A stretch of 64,000 nt of DNA from Clostridiales bacterium (GTDB lineage Bacteria; Bacillota; Clostridia; Oscillospirales; CAG-272), in assembly GCA_022800625.1 (NCBI GenBank), contig JAAWQR010000006.1, positions 17,200-81,199 on the forward strand, in the 5' to 3' direction. Positions 7,990 to 16,796 of the stretch are shown here, in pieces. The notes beneath the pieces are model-generated. The model made no database searches. It was not told where the DNA came from and worked only from the letters and a program-made list of their open reading frames with translations. The position numbers were made by a program, and so were the translations under genes. Positions within the stretch are counted from its first letter, which is position 1, and each line of letters begins with the position of its first letter.

Positions 7990-8514
7990 ATGGTATCAGG
8001 TAAACCTACTGTACGGCAAATTGCATGGATTTCTATTATACCTCAGATGTTGTTTATGGCTTTTTTAGGTGTTGTTTATTTTACTTTTATAGAATCTAAA
8101 TTTCTTGCAGCTTATCTTACATGCCTTACATATTTGATTGTTTCTTTTACATTAAGATTATCCTTGACACATAATCATAGGAAGGGAATGATTTTAATAA
8201 GAGACGATAAATACGAGTTGGCTATAGACGAGTTTCAAAAAAGCTATTCATTTTTTTCAAAGCATGCTTGGATTGACAGATATCGGTTTATTACCATGCT
8301 TTCAAGCAGCAAAATTTCATACAGTGAGATGGCGCTTGTGAATATAGCATTTTGCTATTCTCAGATAGGAGACGGTAGAAAAACAAAAGATTATTACTTA
8401 AAAGCTTTAGATCAGTTTCCTAACAGCGAGATAGTTAAGACTTTTTTAAAAACTATTGAATCTATCGAGAATTCTATTAAAGTAGATAACATATCAAATC
8501 AAACTAAAATATGA
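7990..8514 (+). CDS. Small membrane protein with TPR-like C-terminus
   Basis: 174 residues from the ATG at 7990, chosen because AAAAAGGAG sits 8 bases upstream; the track's GTG at 7888 would translate through the tRNA fragment's hairpin. Two hydrophobic helices (about 10-30 and 35-52) are followed by a cytoplasmic part with TPR-like helices (KYELAIDEFQKSYSFFSKH, YLKALDQFPNSEIVKTFLKT). TPR segments usually bind proteins, so this is probably a membrane-anchored scaffold, but no specific function can be given. Its stop is 17 bases before the SGNH gene start used here. Confidence 0.65.
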   Translation: MVSGKPTVRQIAWISIIPQMLFMAFLGVVYFTFIESKFLAAYLTCLTYLIVSFTLRLSLTHNHRKGMILIRDDKYELAIDEFQKSYSFFSKHAWIDRYRFITMLSSSKISYSEMALVNIAFCYSQIGDGRKTKDYYLKALDQFPNSEIVKTFLKTIESIENSIKVDNISNQTKI

Positions 8515-8531
8515 GCAAAGAAGGTTTACAG

Positions 8532-9305
8532 ATGTATTTTACAAAATTCACGGAAGAACCGATAAAAATATACGGACTTAAAGTCATAGATCCCCAAAAT
8601 AGCATTTATCAGAGACTTCCTGACAGCAAATCCTCACTCGTCAGCGCAGATGTCTGCGGACGCGCAAGAACATGTATGGGAGGTCGAATCAGATTTAGAA
8701 CCGATTCAAAGGAGCTTGTTGTCAGAACTTCTGTTCATCAGGATTTACCCGACAAGTGCATATCGATTGCAGGGTCTGTCGGATTAGATGTATTTGATGG
8801 TTCGCTTGAAAGTATACGCTACCTCGGCTGCGCTGCTCCCGAAAATTACAATACATGTGAATTTGAGTATGGCTTTTCGGGAAGTGCAAAAGGGGAACTT
8901 CCGATGGCAGATATTATCAGCGAGGATAATTTCAGAATAATAATCATGGACTACGACTTTAATGCTCCGAATCCTGAATTTCTTCGTGAAACACATGAAC
9001 CGTTTTTTCTCAGACTTCGTGAGAAAAATGCGAATACTCCTATAGTGCTGATGAGCCGTCCCTGTTATGACTCAAATATTCCCGACAGCATAGCGAGACG
9101 TGAGGTCGTAAGAGAAACATTTGTAAGAGCACGTGCAAGAGGGGATAAGAATACGTACTTTATCGACGGGGAGCTTATGTTCGGTGAAATAGACCGAGAG
9201 TGCTGCTGCGTTGATGAGGTTCACCCGACGGATCTCGGACACATGCGAATTGCGGAATATATTTATCCAACGCTGAAAAGACTTCTCGATAACGGAATTA
9301 AATAA
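8532..9305 (+). CDS. SGNH/GDSL-family esterase-like protein lacking the nucleophile block
   Basis: 257 residues from ATG 8532 (AAGAAGG, 7-base spacing); an ATG at 8511 overlapping the upstream stop is the alternative. The N-terminal GxDLY-type beta domain (GRIRFRTDSK, VGLDVFDG) and the C-terminal GDSL_3-type part (GFSGSAKGE, MDYDFNAPNPE, VDEVHPTDLGH) are clear. The His/Asp pair of the triad (DEVHP), the Asn of block III and the Gly of block II are present. The segment that should carry GSSITQG with the catalytic Ser is missing: EFEYGFSGSAKGE joins the two halves directly. Relatives are about 350 residues, so roughly 85 codons were lost in frame. Esterase activity is therefore unlikely unless another Ser substitutes. 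Confidence 0.75.
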   Translation: MYFTKFTEEPIKIYGLKVIDPQNSIYQRLPDSKSSLVSADVCGRARTCMGGRIRFRTDSKELVVRTSVHQDLPDKCISIAGSVGLDVFDGSLESIRYLGCAAPENYNTCEFEYGFSGSAKGELPMADIISEDNFRIIIMDYDFNAPNPEFLRETHEPFFLRLREKNANTPIVLMSRPCYDSNIPDSIARREVVRETFVRARARGDKNTYFIDGELMFGEIDRECCCVDEVHPTDLGHMRIAEYIYPTLKRLLDNGIK

Positions 9306-9319
9306 ACATAATATGGGGG

Positions 9320-9360
9320 CAGCAGATCAGATGAATCTTTTGCAATGACCTGCTGTTTTG
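9320..9360 (+). terminator. Probable terminator after the SGNH gene
   Basis: CAGCAGATCA and TGACCTGCTG form a stem with one mismatch, followed by TTTTGCTGT. Confidence 0.45.
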
Positions 9361-9419
9361 CTGTAACTGCACGCATAAGAGTTAAATCAGAAATTATCTT
9401 GACTTCTTTGAAAAAAGTA

Positions 9420-9448
9420 TTGCCACAACAAGAAATCTGTGGTATAAT
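9420..9448 (+). promoter_or_regulatory. Promoter of rpsB-tsf
   Basis: TTGCCA, 17-bp spacer, TATAAT. It leaves a leader of about 115 bases before rpsB, containing a GCAGAAAGCTTTCTGTC hairpin that could take part in autoregulation (inference). Confidence 0.7.
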
Positions 9449-9571
9449 GGTAAAGCATGCAAAAATGCAGTAATATTTTTATCACACACACAGCAGAAAG
9501 CTTTCTGTCGGTGCCGTTTATTCGGTCACAGAAAAAATGCTGTGGTGGAAAAACCGAAGGAGGACATAAAA

Positions 9572-10312
9572 ATGTCTATTGTATCAATCAAACAGCTTCT
9601 TGAAGCAGGTGTTCATTTCGGACATCATACAAGACGCTGGAACCCGAAAATGGCTGAGTACATCTTTACAGAGCGTAACGGTCTCTACATTATCGATCTT
9701 CAGAAGACTATCAAAAAGTTTGAAGAAGCTTACAATTTTGTACGCGACACTGCTGCTGACGGCGGAAAGATTCTTTTCGTAGGTGCAAAGAAGCAGGCTG
9801 CTGATGCTATCCGTGAGGAAGCTGAAAGATGCGGTATGTACTATGTAAATGTAAGATGGCTCGGCGGTATGCTTACAAACTACAAGACCATTAAAATGTC
9901 TATTGACAGACTCCGTAAGCTTGAAAAGATGCAGGAGGACGGCACTTTTGATATGCTTCCTAAAAAGGAAGTTGCAGCTCTCCAGAAGGAGATGTTCAAT
10001 CTTGAGCGCAATCTCGGTGGTATCAAGGAAATGGGCGGACTTCCGTCTGCTATCTTTATAGTTGATCCCCGCAAGGAACACAACGCAGTTCTTGAGGCTA
10101 AGAAACTCGGTATCCCGGTAATCGCTATCGTTGATACCAACTGCGATCCCGATGATGCTGATTATGTAATCCCCGGAAATGACGACGCTATCCGCGCTAT
10201 CCGTCTCTATGCATCAGTTCTTGCAGACGCAGTTCTCGAGAGCCGTCAGGGCGAGCAGATGGAAGAGGCTGAGGCAGCAGAGGCAGAAGCTGAAGCTGAG
10301 GACGCTGAGTAA
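9572..10312 (+). CDS. rpsB: 30S ribosomal protein S2
   Basis: 246 residues from ATG 9572 after AAGGAGG; the track's upstream GTG is rejected. The N-terminus [18 protein letters not shown] and later [21 protein letters not shown] and [15 protein letters not shown] are S2 signatures. S2 joins the small subunit late and is needed for S1 or mRNA binding. The tail after residue 228 is very acidic ([16 protein letters not shown]), a common variable extension. tsf follows, the usual bacterial arrangement. Codon use is markedly G/C-ending and regular, as expected for high expression. Confidence 0.98.
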   Translation: MSIVSIKQLLEAGVHFGHHTRRWNPKMAEYIFTERNGLYIIDLQKTIKKFEEAYNFVRDTAADGGKILFVGAKKQAADAIREEAERCGMYYVNVRWLGGMLTNYKTIKMSIDRLRKLEKMQEDGTFDMLPKKEVAALQKEMFNLERNLGGIKEMGGLPSAIFIVDPRKEHNAVLEAKKLGIPVIAIVDTNCDPDDADYVIPGNDDAIRAIRLYASVLADAVLESRQGEQMEEAEAAEAEAEAEDAE

Positions 10313-10396
10313 TCCGGTATTCCGAGTTAAACGGAAGCGCACGTCAGAAGAAATCGGGCGGCGGTAAACTAATAAAGAAAGGTATGGTAAATATAG

Positions 10397-11332
10397 ATGG
10401 CTATTACAGCTAAAATGGTATCCGATCTCAGAGCAAAGACCGGATGCGGTATGATGGAATGCAAGAAGGCTCTCACAGAGGCGAACGGTGACTTTGACGA
10501 AGCAGTAAAGGTTCTCAGAGAAAGAGGACTTGCTGTTGCAGGCAAAAAGGCTGAAAGAATCGCAGCTGAGGGTGTAGTTGATATTATGGTAAGCGACGAC
10601 GGTAAGACTGCGGCAATGATCGAGGTCAATGCCGAGACAGACTTCGTTGCAAAGAACGAGTCCTTTAAGGAGTTCGTTCGCGGAATTCTCAAGACTATCC
10701 TTGACAAGAAGCCTGCGAACATTGAAGAGCTTCTTCCTCTTCAGTACCTTGACACAGACTTCACAGTTGAAGGCAAGGTTAAGGACATGATCTTCACTAT
10801 CGGTGAGAACATGAATATCCGCCGTTTTGTTATCGTTGAGGGTACATTCTCAACATACATTCACGGTAAGGGTTCAACAGGCGTTATCATCGGCTTTGAT
10901 GCTGATGAGGCTGCAACCAGCAATGCAGGCTTTGCTGATTTTGCAAAGAATGTTGCTCTTCAGGTTGCTGCAATGCCCGTTCTTTATCTCAATAAGGAAT
11001 CTGTTCCCGAGAAGGATATCGCTGAGGAGAAAGAAATCCTTATGACTCAGATCAAGAACGATCCTGCAAATGCTAAGAAGCCTGAGCAGATCATTGAGAA
11101 GATGGTTACAGGCAGAATCAACAAGTTCTATGAGAAGAACTGTCTCACAGAGCAGGCTTACGTAAAGGATGATTCAATGACAGTAGGCAAGTATGTTGAA
11201 GCTGCTGCTAAAGAATTCGGCGGTAAGATCGCTCTTAACGGTTTCTGGTGCTTTGAGAAGGGCGAAGGTCTTGAGAAGCGCGAGGATGACTTTGCAGGTG
11301 AGATCGCAAGACTCACAGGTAAGGCTGAGTAA
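10397..11332 (+). CDS. tsf: Translation elongation factor Ts
   Basis: 311 residues. The N-terminal UBA-like domain (MAITAKMVSDLRAKTGCGMMECKKAL) and the dimerization/core signature (IEVNAETDFVAKN) are clear. EF-Ts exchanges GDP for GTP on EF-Tu. It lies 84 bases after rpsB, with no promoter or terminator seen between them, so it is co-transcribed. The SD is weak (AAAGAAAGG, spaced long). A perfect 17-bp hairpin ends the operon. Confidence 0.98.
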   Translation: MAITAKMVSDLRAKTGCGMMECKKALTEANGDFDEAVKVLRERGLAVAGKKAERIAAEGVVDIMVSDDGKTAAMIEVNAETDFVAKNESFKEFVRGILKTILDKKPANIEELLPLQYLDTDFTVEGKVKDMIFTIGENMNIRRFVIVEGTFSTYIHGKGSTGVIIGFDADEAATSNAGFADFAKNVALQVAAMPVLYLNKESVPEKDIAEEKEILMTQIKNDPANAKKPEQIIEKMVTGRINKFYEKNCLTEQAYVKDDSMTVGKYVEAAAKEFGGKIALNGFWCFEKGEGLEKREDDFAGEIARLTGKAE

Positions 11333-11342
11333 TAATAAAACT

Positions 11343-11380
11343 ATACCAACGGCTGTCTCTTTTGAGACAGCCGTTGGTAT
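11343..11380 (+). terminator. Terminator-like hairpin after tsf
   Basis: ATACCAACGGCTGTCTC, TTTT loop, then its exact complement: a perfect 17-bp stem. The following tract (ATAATAAAG) is not T-rich, so it may act mainly as an RNA 3' stabilizer. Confidence 0.65.
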
Positions 11381-11480
11381 ATAATAAAGACGCTTTGCTT
11401 AATACTAAGCCGCTAAGGGAGTAATTTGAAACGCAACTAAAAGAGTTAGTGCGAATTATCTGTTGTTTGTGAGGAAAATC

Positions 11481-11987
11481 ATGAGAATACAATATAAAAA
11501 CTTAACGATCCGACAAGCAGACGTTTCAGATGTAAAATATCTTGTCATGTGGTGGAATGACGGAACTGTGATGGCACATGCGGGCTTTCCTAATGGCTTG
11601 GGAACGACCGAGAAAAAAGTCATCGAAGAACTCGGAAACGGCCGTATGGTTATTGAGGAAAGCGACCGTCTAATAGGTGAGTGCAATTACCGTAATATTA
11701 GTGACGGCGTTGCAGAAATTGGCATAAAAATTTGCGAAACCGATTGTCAAAATCGCGGCGTCGGCAGAAAGGTTTTAAGTATGCTGATTGGATGGCTGTT
11801 TCAAAACGGTTATTCCAAAATTGTTCTCGACACCAATTTGGAGAATACACGAGCACAGCATGTTTATGAATTTCTTGGTTTTCAAAAGGTGCGGACTAAT
11901 ATCGATTCTTGGAAAGATCAGCTTGGTCGACTTCAATCTTCTGTAGATTATGAATTAATAGAAAAGAATTTTAATAGCTATATTTAG
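11481..11987 (+). CDS. GNAT-family N-acetyltransferase
   Basis: 168 residues from ATG 11481 with GAGGA 7 bases upstream. The acetyl-CoA-binding region is visible as QNRGVGRKVLSMLIGWLF (the R/Q-x-x-G-x-G/A loop), followed by the closing strand and helix NTRAQHVYEFLGFQKV. The N-terminal WWNDGTVMAHAGFP resembles the RimJ/AAC(6')-like subgroup. Substrate unknown; such proteins acetylate ribosomal proteins, aminoglycosides or small amines. It stands alone with its own terminator. Confidence 0.85.
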   Translation: MRIQYKNLTIRQADVSDVKYLVMWWNDGTVMAHAGFPNGLGTTEKKVIEELGNGRMVIEESDRLIGECNYRNISDGVAEIGIKICETDCQNRGVGRKVLSMLIGWLFQNGYSKIVLDTNLENTRAQHVYEFLGFQKVRTNIDSWKDQLGRLQSSVDYELIEKNFNSYI

Positions 11988-12001
11988 AAATAGTTAAAGC
12001 T

Positions 12002-12033
12002 TATCGCAGTTCTTGTTTTCGGGAACTGCGATA
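12002..12033 (+). terminator. Terminator after the GNAT gene
   Basis: TATCGCAGTTC pairs with GAACTGCGATA around a TTGTTTTCGG loop; the following bases are moderately T-rich. Confidence 0.6.
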
Positions 12034-12206
12034 ATGTGTTTATACCCATAATAAGAAAGCAACTGTATTGATAATTTCCGCAAACAAGTATATGATGTAA
12101 TTCATTTTATCGAGTTATACCGTATACTTATATAAAAACTTACTTATATGATGTTGTGAAAGACGAAAGTCCTTTATTTATGCTTTTGAAATGTGTGGTT
12201 GTCTGG

Positions 12207-13385
12207 TTATTCCGGTATGGCAATGTCACCGTCAACAAGTGTTCCTTTATACATCGAATACGCTCTGCTGATTTCATTTGCTTCGGAAATTTCACCGTCA
12301 TAATTTACAGCGACAGTATCACCAACCGTAATGCCGGTGCATTCGATACATCTTTTTATTCTCATATCATTGGTGTAAACTTTATATATAGTTCTGTCTT
12401 CTTTATTTGTGCAGAGGATGCTGTCATCAATTAACACATAGCCATCGCCGATTTCGGTAAGAGTTCCCGATACTGTTGATGTATACGGATTAAATTCAAT
12501 CTCAACAGAATTATTTTTAGCATAATCAATGATCTTTCCTGCGGCATCCTTACCAATGAAATAGGTATAGCTGAAATCGAAGATGTTAGTTGTAAAATAA
12601 CCGTCCTCGGAAATACAAACTACTCTCTTATATACTCCCAAGGCATCAGACGTCACTGTGAAGGAAAGATAACTGCGATCGTTTCTCTCAAAAGAATCAA
12701 ATTCATCACACAGTGCGGCATCCTTGCATTCAGAAAGAATATCTAAAATATACGAGTCATCACTTATGCGAAAATTGCCCGCTTCATCAAATCCTTTACA
12801 TACCGTAAAATCATTTAGCTTGAGATTTTGAGGTAATCCATAAAGCTCCATCATTTCTCCAAGAGAGAGAGGCCTTGACGCATCGTTATACGCATATACA
12901 TAATACGCACCGTCTTTGCCTGCAGCAATAAGTTTTTCCTCAGATACATCATTGATCTTGTATACTTTAAAGGTTTCGGTATATTTTCGATCGGTATATG
13001 AGTCAGTACCTTCCGCATCACAGTAACCAAGCTCCTCGGAGAGCACATCCTCCGAAACAGGATTCATCAGCTTAATGGCGTACTCTTTGCCGTTGTAGTA
13101 TACGGCAGTATATTTTTCTGAGGCAGTTTTATACTCCCAAGGCCATTCTATATCGGCTTCTTCCCCGGATATAAAATACTTGTATTTATTGTGACTGGTA
13201 GTACTTTCCTTGAAAAATGACGGAAGTATTGCCGTTCCCGCAATTATCAGCACAGCAAAGCAAGCTGCAACAGTACCACATTTGAGCAGATTGAAGCGCC
13301 TTGATCTCCGCCCGCTCTCTGCGGCGGCAGTAATTAGATCATCGTCAATGTACCCGACAGCCTTTATAATTTTCGGCACTTTCAT
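12207..13385 (-). CDS. Membrane anti-sigma factor-like protein
   Basis: 392 residues. A short cytoplasmic N-terminus (1-34, IDDDLITAAAESGRRSRR) is followed by one membrane helix (about 36-55) and a large extracytoplasmic part. The last 90 residues look like a small beta-barrel domain (GTLTEIGDGYVLIDDS, GITVGDTVAVNYDGEI). Its ATG overlaps the stop of the ECF sigma gene by four bases (ATGA), so translation is coupled. This arrangement is typical of Clostridia sigma/anti-sigma pairs in which the membrane protein holds the sigma factor until an envelope signal arrives. The signal is unknown. Confidence 0.75.
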   Translation of the reverse strand: MKVPKIIKAVGYIDDDLITAAAESGRRSRRFNLLKCGTVAACFAVLIIAGTAILPSFFKESTTSHNKYKYFISGEEADIEWPWEYKTASEKYTAVYYNGKEYAIKLMNPVSEDVLSEELGYCDAEGTDSYTDRKYTETFKVYKINDVSEEKLIAAGKDGAYYVYAYNDASRPLSLGEMMELYGLPQNLKLNDFTVCKGFDEAGNFRISDDSYILDILSECKDAALCDEFDSFERNDRSYLSFTVTSDALGVYKRVVCISEDGYFTTNIFDFSYTYFIGKDAAGKIIDYAKNNSVEIEFNPYTSTVSGTLTEIGDGYVLIDDSILCTNKEDRTIYKVYTNDMRIKRCIECTGITVGDTVAVNYDGEISEANEISRAYSMYKGTLVDGDIAIPE

Positions 13386-13936
13386 ATTTCAACGCCCTCC
13401 TTTATCAGATAATCTTTTAGTTTGTTTCGGGTATAGAACAACATGTTCTTTACCTTACTTTCGGTAAAAGAATAGCGCTTTGCAATTTCTGTGATAGAAT
13501 CGAAGAAATAATATTTTCGTATAAAGACGTTTCTGCTCTCTTCTTTTTGACTGCGAAGAAAGCTGCTGATCAGCTTTCCGATATCATCATCGCTCATGTC
13601 GACAGCGCATTTTTCATCCGGCAAAACAGTTTCAAGCTCCTCTAATGATACAAGCATATCTGCCGATCGTTTCTCCCGCTTCATAAATTCCAACCGTCTC
13701 AGCGACAGATTTCTTGCAATCTTGCAGATAAATGCCATAAGGTTATTTGGTCTTGCGGGCGGTATTGCATTCCATATGCCAACGTAAGTATCATTAACAC
13801 ATTCTTCGGAATCTTCAGAATTGTTCAGAATATTATAAGCAATACTGCGGCAAAGCTTTCCGTACTTTGTATCCGTTTCCTTGATCGCCTGCTCATTTCT
13901 TTTAAAATAAAGTTCAATAATTTTTAGGTCATCCAC
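13382..13936 (-). CDS. ECF RNA polymerase sigma factor
   Basis: 184 residues. The start is taken at GTG 13936 because GGGGAGG lies 8 bases upstream; the track's GTG at 13945 overlaps that SD. Region 2: NSEDSEECVNDTYVGIWNAIPP and FICKIARNLSLRRL. Region 4: FDSITEIAKRYSFTESKVKNMLFYTRNKLKDYL, a helix-turn-helix. It directs RNA polymerase to a small regulon, probably including its own operon. It is coupled to the anti-sigma gene downstream. No autoregulated promoter motif could be fixed without knowing its consensus. Confidence 0.92.
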   Translation of the reverse strand: MDDLKIIELYFKRNEQAIKETDTKYGKLCRSIAYNILNNSEDSEECVNDTYVGIWNAIPPARPNNLMAFICKIARNLSLRRLEFMKREKRSADMLVSLEELETVLPDEKCAVDMSDDDIGKLISSFLRSQKEESRNVFIRKYYFFDSITEIAKRYSFTESKVKNMLFYTRNKLKDYLIKEGVEI

Positions 13937-14062
13937 ATTGTTCACCTCCCCTTTATTTGATTCAAAAGCGCTTTCACTTATAAGTACGTTTTTTTCGGCT
14001 TTGGTCTTAAAACAACATAAATTTTTACGGCAACGCTGGAAGTGATGTCCTCAGACGAAAAC

Positions 14063-14086
14063 AAAAGTCCCATTACAGGGACTTTT
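14063..14086 (-). terminator. Terminator overlapping the end of ogt
   Basis: AAAAGTCCC pairs with GGGACTTTT around six bases; on the minus strand TTTTGTTTTCG follows. The ogt stop codon lies within the hairpin. Confidence 0.7.
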
Positions 14087-14567
14087 CTATTTTAAGAAGG
14101 TAGGTTTTTATATCGATTCCGCCGGCATATCCTGTCAGATTGCCGTCTGAGCCTATAACGCGGTGACAGGGAATAATAATCGAGATAGGATTATGCCCTA
14201 CAGCACCTCCGACAGCCTGCGCAGACATTTTACGAATTCCCGTTTGCGCGGCAATTTTATCAGCAATTTCACCGTAAGTCATAGTTTTACCGAATGGTAT
14301 TGTCAAGAGAATATCCCAAACCGACTTGCGAAACGGAGTTCCATCAGGGTTCAACTTTGGTGTAAAATCAGGCGATCTTCCGCTGAAGTATGTGTCAAGC
14401 CAACATACGGTTTCGTCAAATACAGGCAACCTCACCTCTTCGGCTTCTTTGATTAAGGAAGCGTCAAAATACTTCTGTCCGTCAAACCAAAGTCCTGTAA
14501 GCGATCTGCCGTCAGATGCAAATATGATTTTTCCTAAAGGGGACGCGTATTGATATGTATAGATCAT
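14073..14567 (-). CDS. ogt: Methylated-DNA--protein-cysteine S-methyltransferase
   Basis: 164 residues. The active-site motif is IIPCHRVIGSDG, with the Cys that accepts the alkyl group from O6-methylguanine. GKTMTYGEIADKI and AVGGAVGHNPI are the winged-helix DNA-binding part, and GYAGG supports the end of the fold. It is a suicide DNA-repair protein acting in the cytoplasm. It lacks the N-terminal Ada domain, so it is the Ogt/AGT type and should not be a transcription factor. Confidence 0.95.
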   Translation of the reverse strand: MIYTYQYASPLGKIIFASDGRSLTGLWFDGQKYFDASLIKEAEEVRLPVFDETVCWLDTYFSGRSPDFTPKLNPDGTPFRKSVWDILLTIPFGKTMTYGEIADKIAAQTGIRKMSAQAVGGAVGHNPISIIIPCHRVIGSDGNLTGYAGGIDIKTYLLKIEKSL

Positions 14568-14721
14568 GGTTTAAAAATCTCCGAATTTCCGAGTTTTTAC
14601 TCATAATACCATTATAATCGAAAACCTTATAAATATCAAGAAGAAGCTTTGCTTTTCTGTATAGGATCTATGTGCGGCATTAAATAAAGAAATCAGTCAG
14701 AGGGGAAAATTTTTATGAGAT

Positions 14722-14754
14722 AAAAACAAGCATTACCAATTTTATCGGTAATGC
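14722..14754 (-). terminator. Terminator after the flavodoxin-fold oxidoreductase gene
   Basis: On the minus strand GCATTACC, loop, GGTAATGC, then TTGTTTTTATC. Confidence 0.65.
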
Positions 14755-14812
14755 CATGAATTTATTTAATAGTGACTGCAATATATCATGTCTCAAATTT
14801 AAGTTTTTTATA

Positions 14813-15505
14813 TCATTTTTTCCACGGGCGTTTTTTATCCGTCCAGCCTTTATCTTTCCAATAATCCATGTCGGCTTTATTCCAGCCGTGCTTCTGCATC
14901 ACACGCATTACAGTGAAAAAGAGCTTAGTTTTTACAGACGGCTTGAGATGTTTTTGCTTTTTCAGAATTTTTTGTGCCAAATCGAACAGCTTCTTATCTA
15001 TTTTCAGTTTTTTCTGTTCGCTTACACGTTCCCATGAGACCTCCGCCACAGCGATGCCGTATGTATATTTTTTCGCGATTCCCCACCAAAAGGCACTGTC
15101 AGACATATCACGATTGGTGCTTTTTATCCCGGCTCCTGCGGCAGTGGAAATGCAGACGGCTTGCTTTGAAAACATTTTTTCCTCGGGACGATGCACCATC
15201 CATCGCCAGCCGTAATGATCAAGCAGAGCTTTCATCGCTCCTGTTGTGTGATACACATATACGGGACTTGCGAGTATCAGTACATCCACATCATCGATAG
15301 CTTTTGTAATGGGGAAAAGCTTTTCATAATGTGGACATCTCATTTCCGATTCTGTGAAGCAGGCGGTGCATCCGACACAGAATTCGTCAAAATCCCTCGG
15401 CAGAAATATTTCAGTTATATCACCGTTCAGCTTTTCTGCCAAGCTATGTGCAATATGGTATGTAGAACCTTTATGGCTTTGCCCGTGTATTACTGTGATT
15501 TTCAT
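14813..15505 (-). CDS. NAD(P)H-dependent FMN reductase / flavodoxin-fold oxidoreductase
   Basis: 230 residues from ATG 15505 (GGAG, 6-base spacing); the longer track ORF would run through the upstream hairpins. The N-terminus KITVIHGQSHKGSTYHIA is the FMN-phosphate loop of the flavodoxin fold. The CVGCTACF...CP stretch and LASPVYVYHTTGAMKALLDHYG match iron-sulfur flavoprotein-like or NAD(P)H dehydrogenase proteins. The C-terminus is basic (KDKGWTDKKRPWKK). Likely a cytoplasmic quinone or nitro-compound reductase; substrate unknown. The Cys motif may bind a cluster as in Isf-type proteins, but the spacing is not full, so I do not claim it. Confidence 0.8.
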   Translation of the reverse strand: MKITVIHGQSHKGSTYHIAHSLAEKLNGDITEIFLPRDFDEFCVGCTACFTESEMRCPHYEKLFPITKAIDDVDVLILASPVYVYHTTGAMKALLDHYGWRWMVHRPEEKMFSKQAVCISTAAGAGIKSTNRDMSDSAFWWGIAKKYTYGIAVAEVSWERVSEQKKLKIDKKLFDLAQKILKKQKHLKPSVKTKLFFTVMRVMQKHGWNKADMDYWKDKGWTDKKRPWKK

Positions 15506-15518
15506 GTTAATCTCCATT

Positions 15519-15642
15519 CCGCCGCCACAGCGGCGGCACAAATAGTTCATTAAATTCAACGTGTTATACACGCGCGGGTCTGCGAAGCAGACAAAAATGG
15601 GAATATATCCATTTTTCCACTTCACAAATAAATCTGTGAAGT
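15519..15642. repeat. Cluster of five small hairpins
   Basis: Five consecutive palindromes in 124 bases: CCGCCGC/GCGGCGG, CGTGT/ACACG, GTCTGC-GAA-GCAGAC, AAAAATGG/CCATTTTT and ACTTCACA/TGTGAAGT. It lies directly upstream of the oxidoreductase start. The GCGAAGC core recurs as GATCTGC-GAA-GCAGATC at 16684-16700, on the other side of the metallophosphoesterase gene. It looks like a REP-type or small mobile palindromic element. Confidence 0.6.
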
Positions 15643-15717
15643 CGGTGAATTTGGGCGTGAAATAGATGCACTATATTCCTGCAGTATCGTATCTTTCACT
15701 CTATTTCCTCAATGATA

Positions 15718-16605
15718 CTAAACGGTTCTCATGCGAACTGAAAGAAGTTCTATTAAAACAACTTCGGGACGGTTATTGACACGAAAGGGAATAATACTGT
15801 TTCCTATACCTCTGCTGACTATCATATTTGTATTCTCTTCAGAATAGATTCCCGCATCATATTTAGGAAACAGTCCCTGATTGGGTGCTGCCAAACCACC
15901 AATGAAGGGCAGTCTGAACTGCCCGCCGTGTGCATGTCCGCTTAGTACTAAATCAATTTCGCTTTTTACATAAACATCAAACAGCTCCGGTCTGTGAGAA
16001 AGCAGTACCGTGTAGGAATCATCATTATCTTTCGTCATTTTTTGCAATTTGCTTGTCATGACTGCATCAGAGTCTCCGAATAGATAGTCTGTTTTGAAGG
16101 CGGGATCATCAACGCCAAGAAGTGTAATTGTTTTTCCGCCTGTTTCAATGCTGACAATGTCGTCTGCAAGAATAACTACTCCGAGTTCGATCAGTGATTT
16201 TTTAAAATCTTCATATTCAGATACACGGGATTCGTGATTTCCGCTCACATAGTAGCAGGGAGCTATCTCCATTGCTTTTTCGGCAAATTGCAAAGCGACA
16301 GTTATATCGGTTCTGCGTGAGTCTATCATGTCTCCCGTAATTGCTATTATATCAGGCTTCGCTTCGCTGAGTACGGAAATAAGTTTTTTATTATCCTTAC
16401 CCGTTTCACTGTTATGCAGATCAGAAATCTGCGCTATCCGATACCCGTTAAATTCTTCAGGAAGTCTGTTGCTTTTTACCGTGAATTGATTAAGTTCAAG
16501 GGCTTTGTTGCTCCAAACGATCCAAATGATTAACACTGCAAAAATGATCGCAATGAGAGTAAGAATAAATATTATATTTTTTCGTTTCACACGCATATAC
16601 CACAT
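15718..16605 (-). CDS. Membrane-anchored metallophosphoesterase (YkuE/YaeI type)
   Basis: About 295 residues; start at ATG 16605 or 16596, both placed imperfectly relative to AGAGG. One N-terminal membrane helix (IIFILTLIAIIFAVLIIWIVW) is followed by a calcineurin-like domain. Metal ligands are visible: ISDLHN (DxH), GDMID, GNHES, and SGHAHGGQ. Relatives in this group act on the outer face of the membrane or on lipid pyrophosphates (UDP-diacylglucosamine-type or undecaprenyl substrates have been proposed); the substrate here is unknown. It is monocistronic behind a good promoter. Confidence 0.88.
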   Translation of the reverse strand: MWYMRVKRKNIIFILTLIAIIFAVLIIWIVWSNKALELNQFTVKSNRLPEEFNGYRIAQISDLHNSETGKDNKKLISVLSEAKPDIIAITGDMIDSRRTDITVALQFAEKAMEIAPCYYVSGNHESRVSEYEDFKKSLIELGVVILADDIVSIETGGKTITLLGVDDPAFKTDYLFGDSDAVMTSKLQKMTKDNDDSYTVLLSHRPELFDVYVKSEIDLVLSGHAHGGQFRLPFIGGLAAPNQGLFPKYDAGIYSEENTNMIVSRGIGNSIIPFRVNNRPEVVLIELLSVRMRTV

Positions 16606-16796
16606 GTACCTCTTGAAATCACGACTTATGCAGATGTATATATCAAAGTTACTTGTAATCAGACCTGTATACATACAGTCACAGATCTGCGAAGCAGATC
16701 AAGCATTTGCTGTATATCTCAATCATATGAGAAATCCATCTATCTGTTTCTTCAAATTGTTCCGTTATAAGTTTTTGTAAGGTGAAAACTATTATA

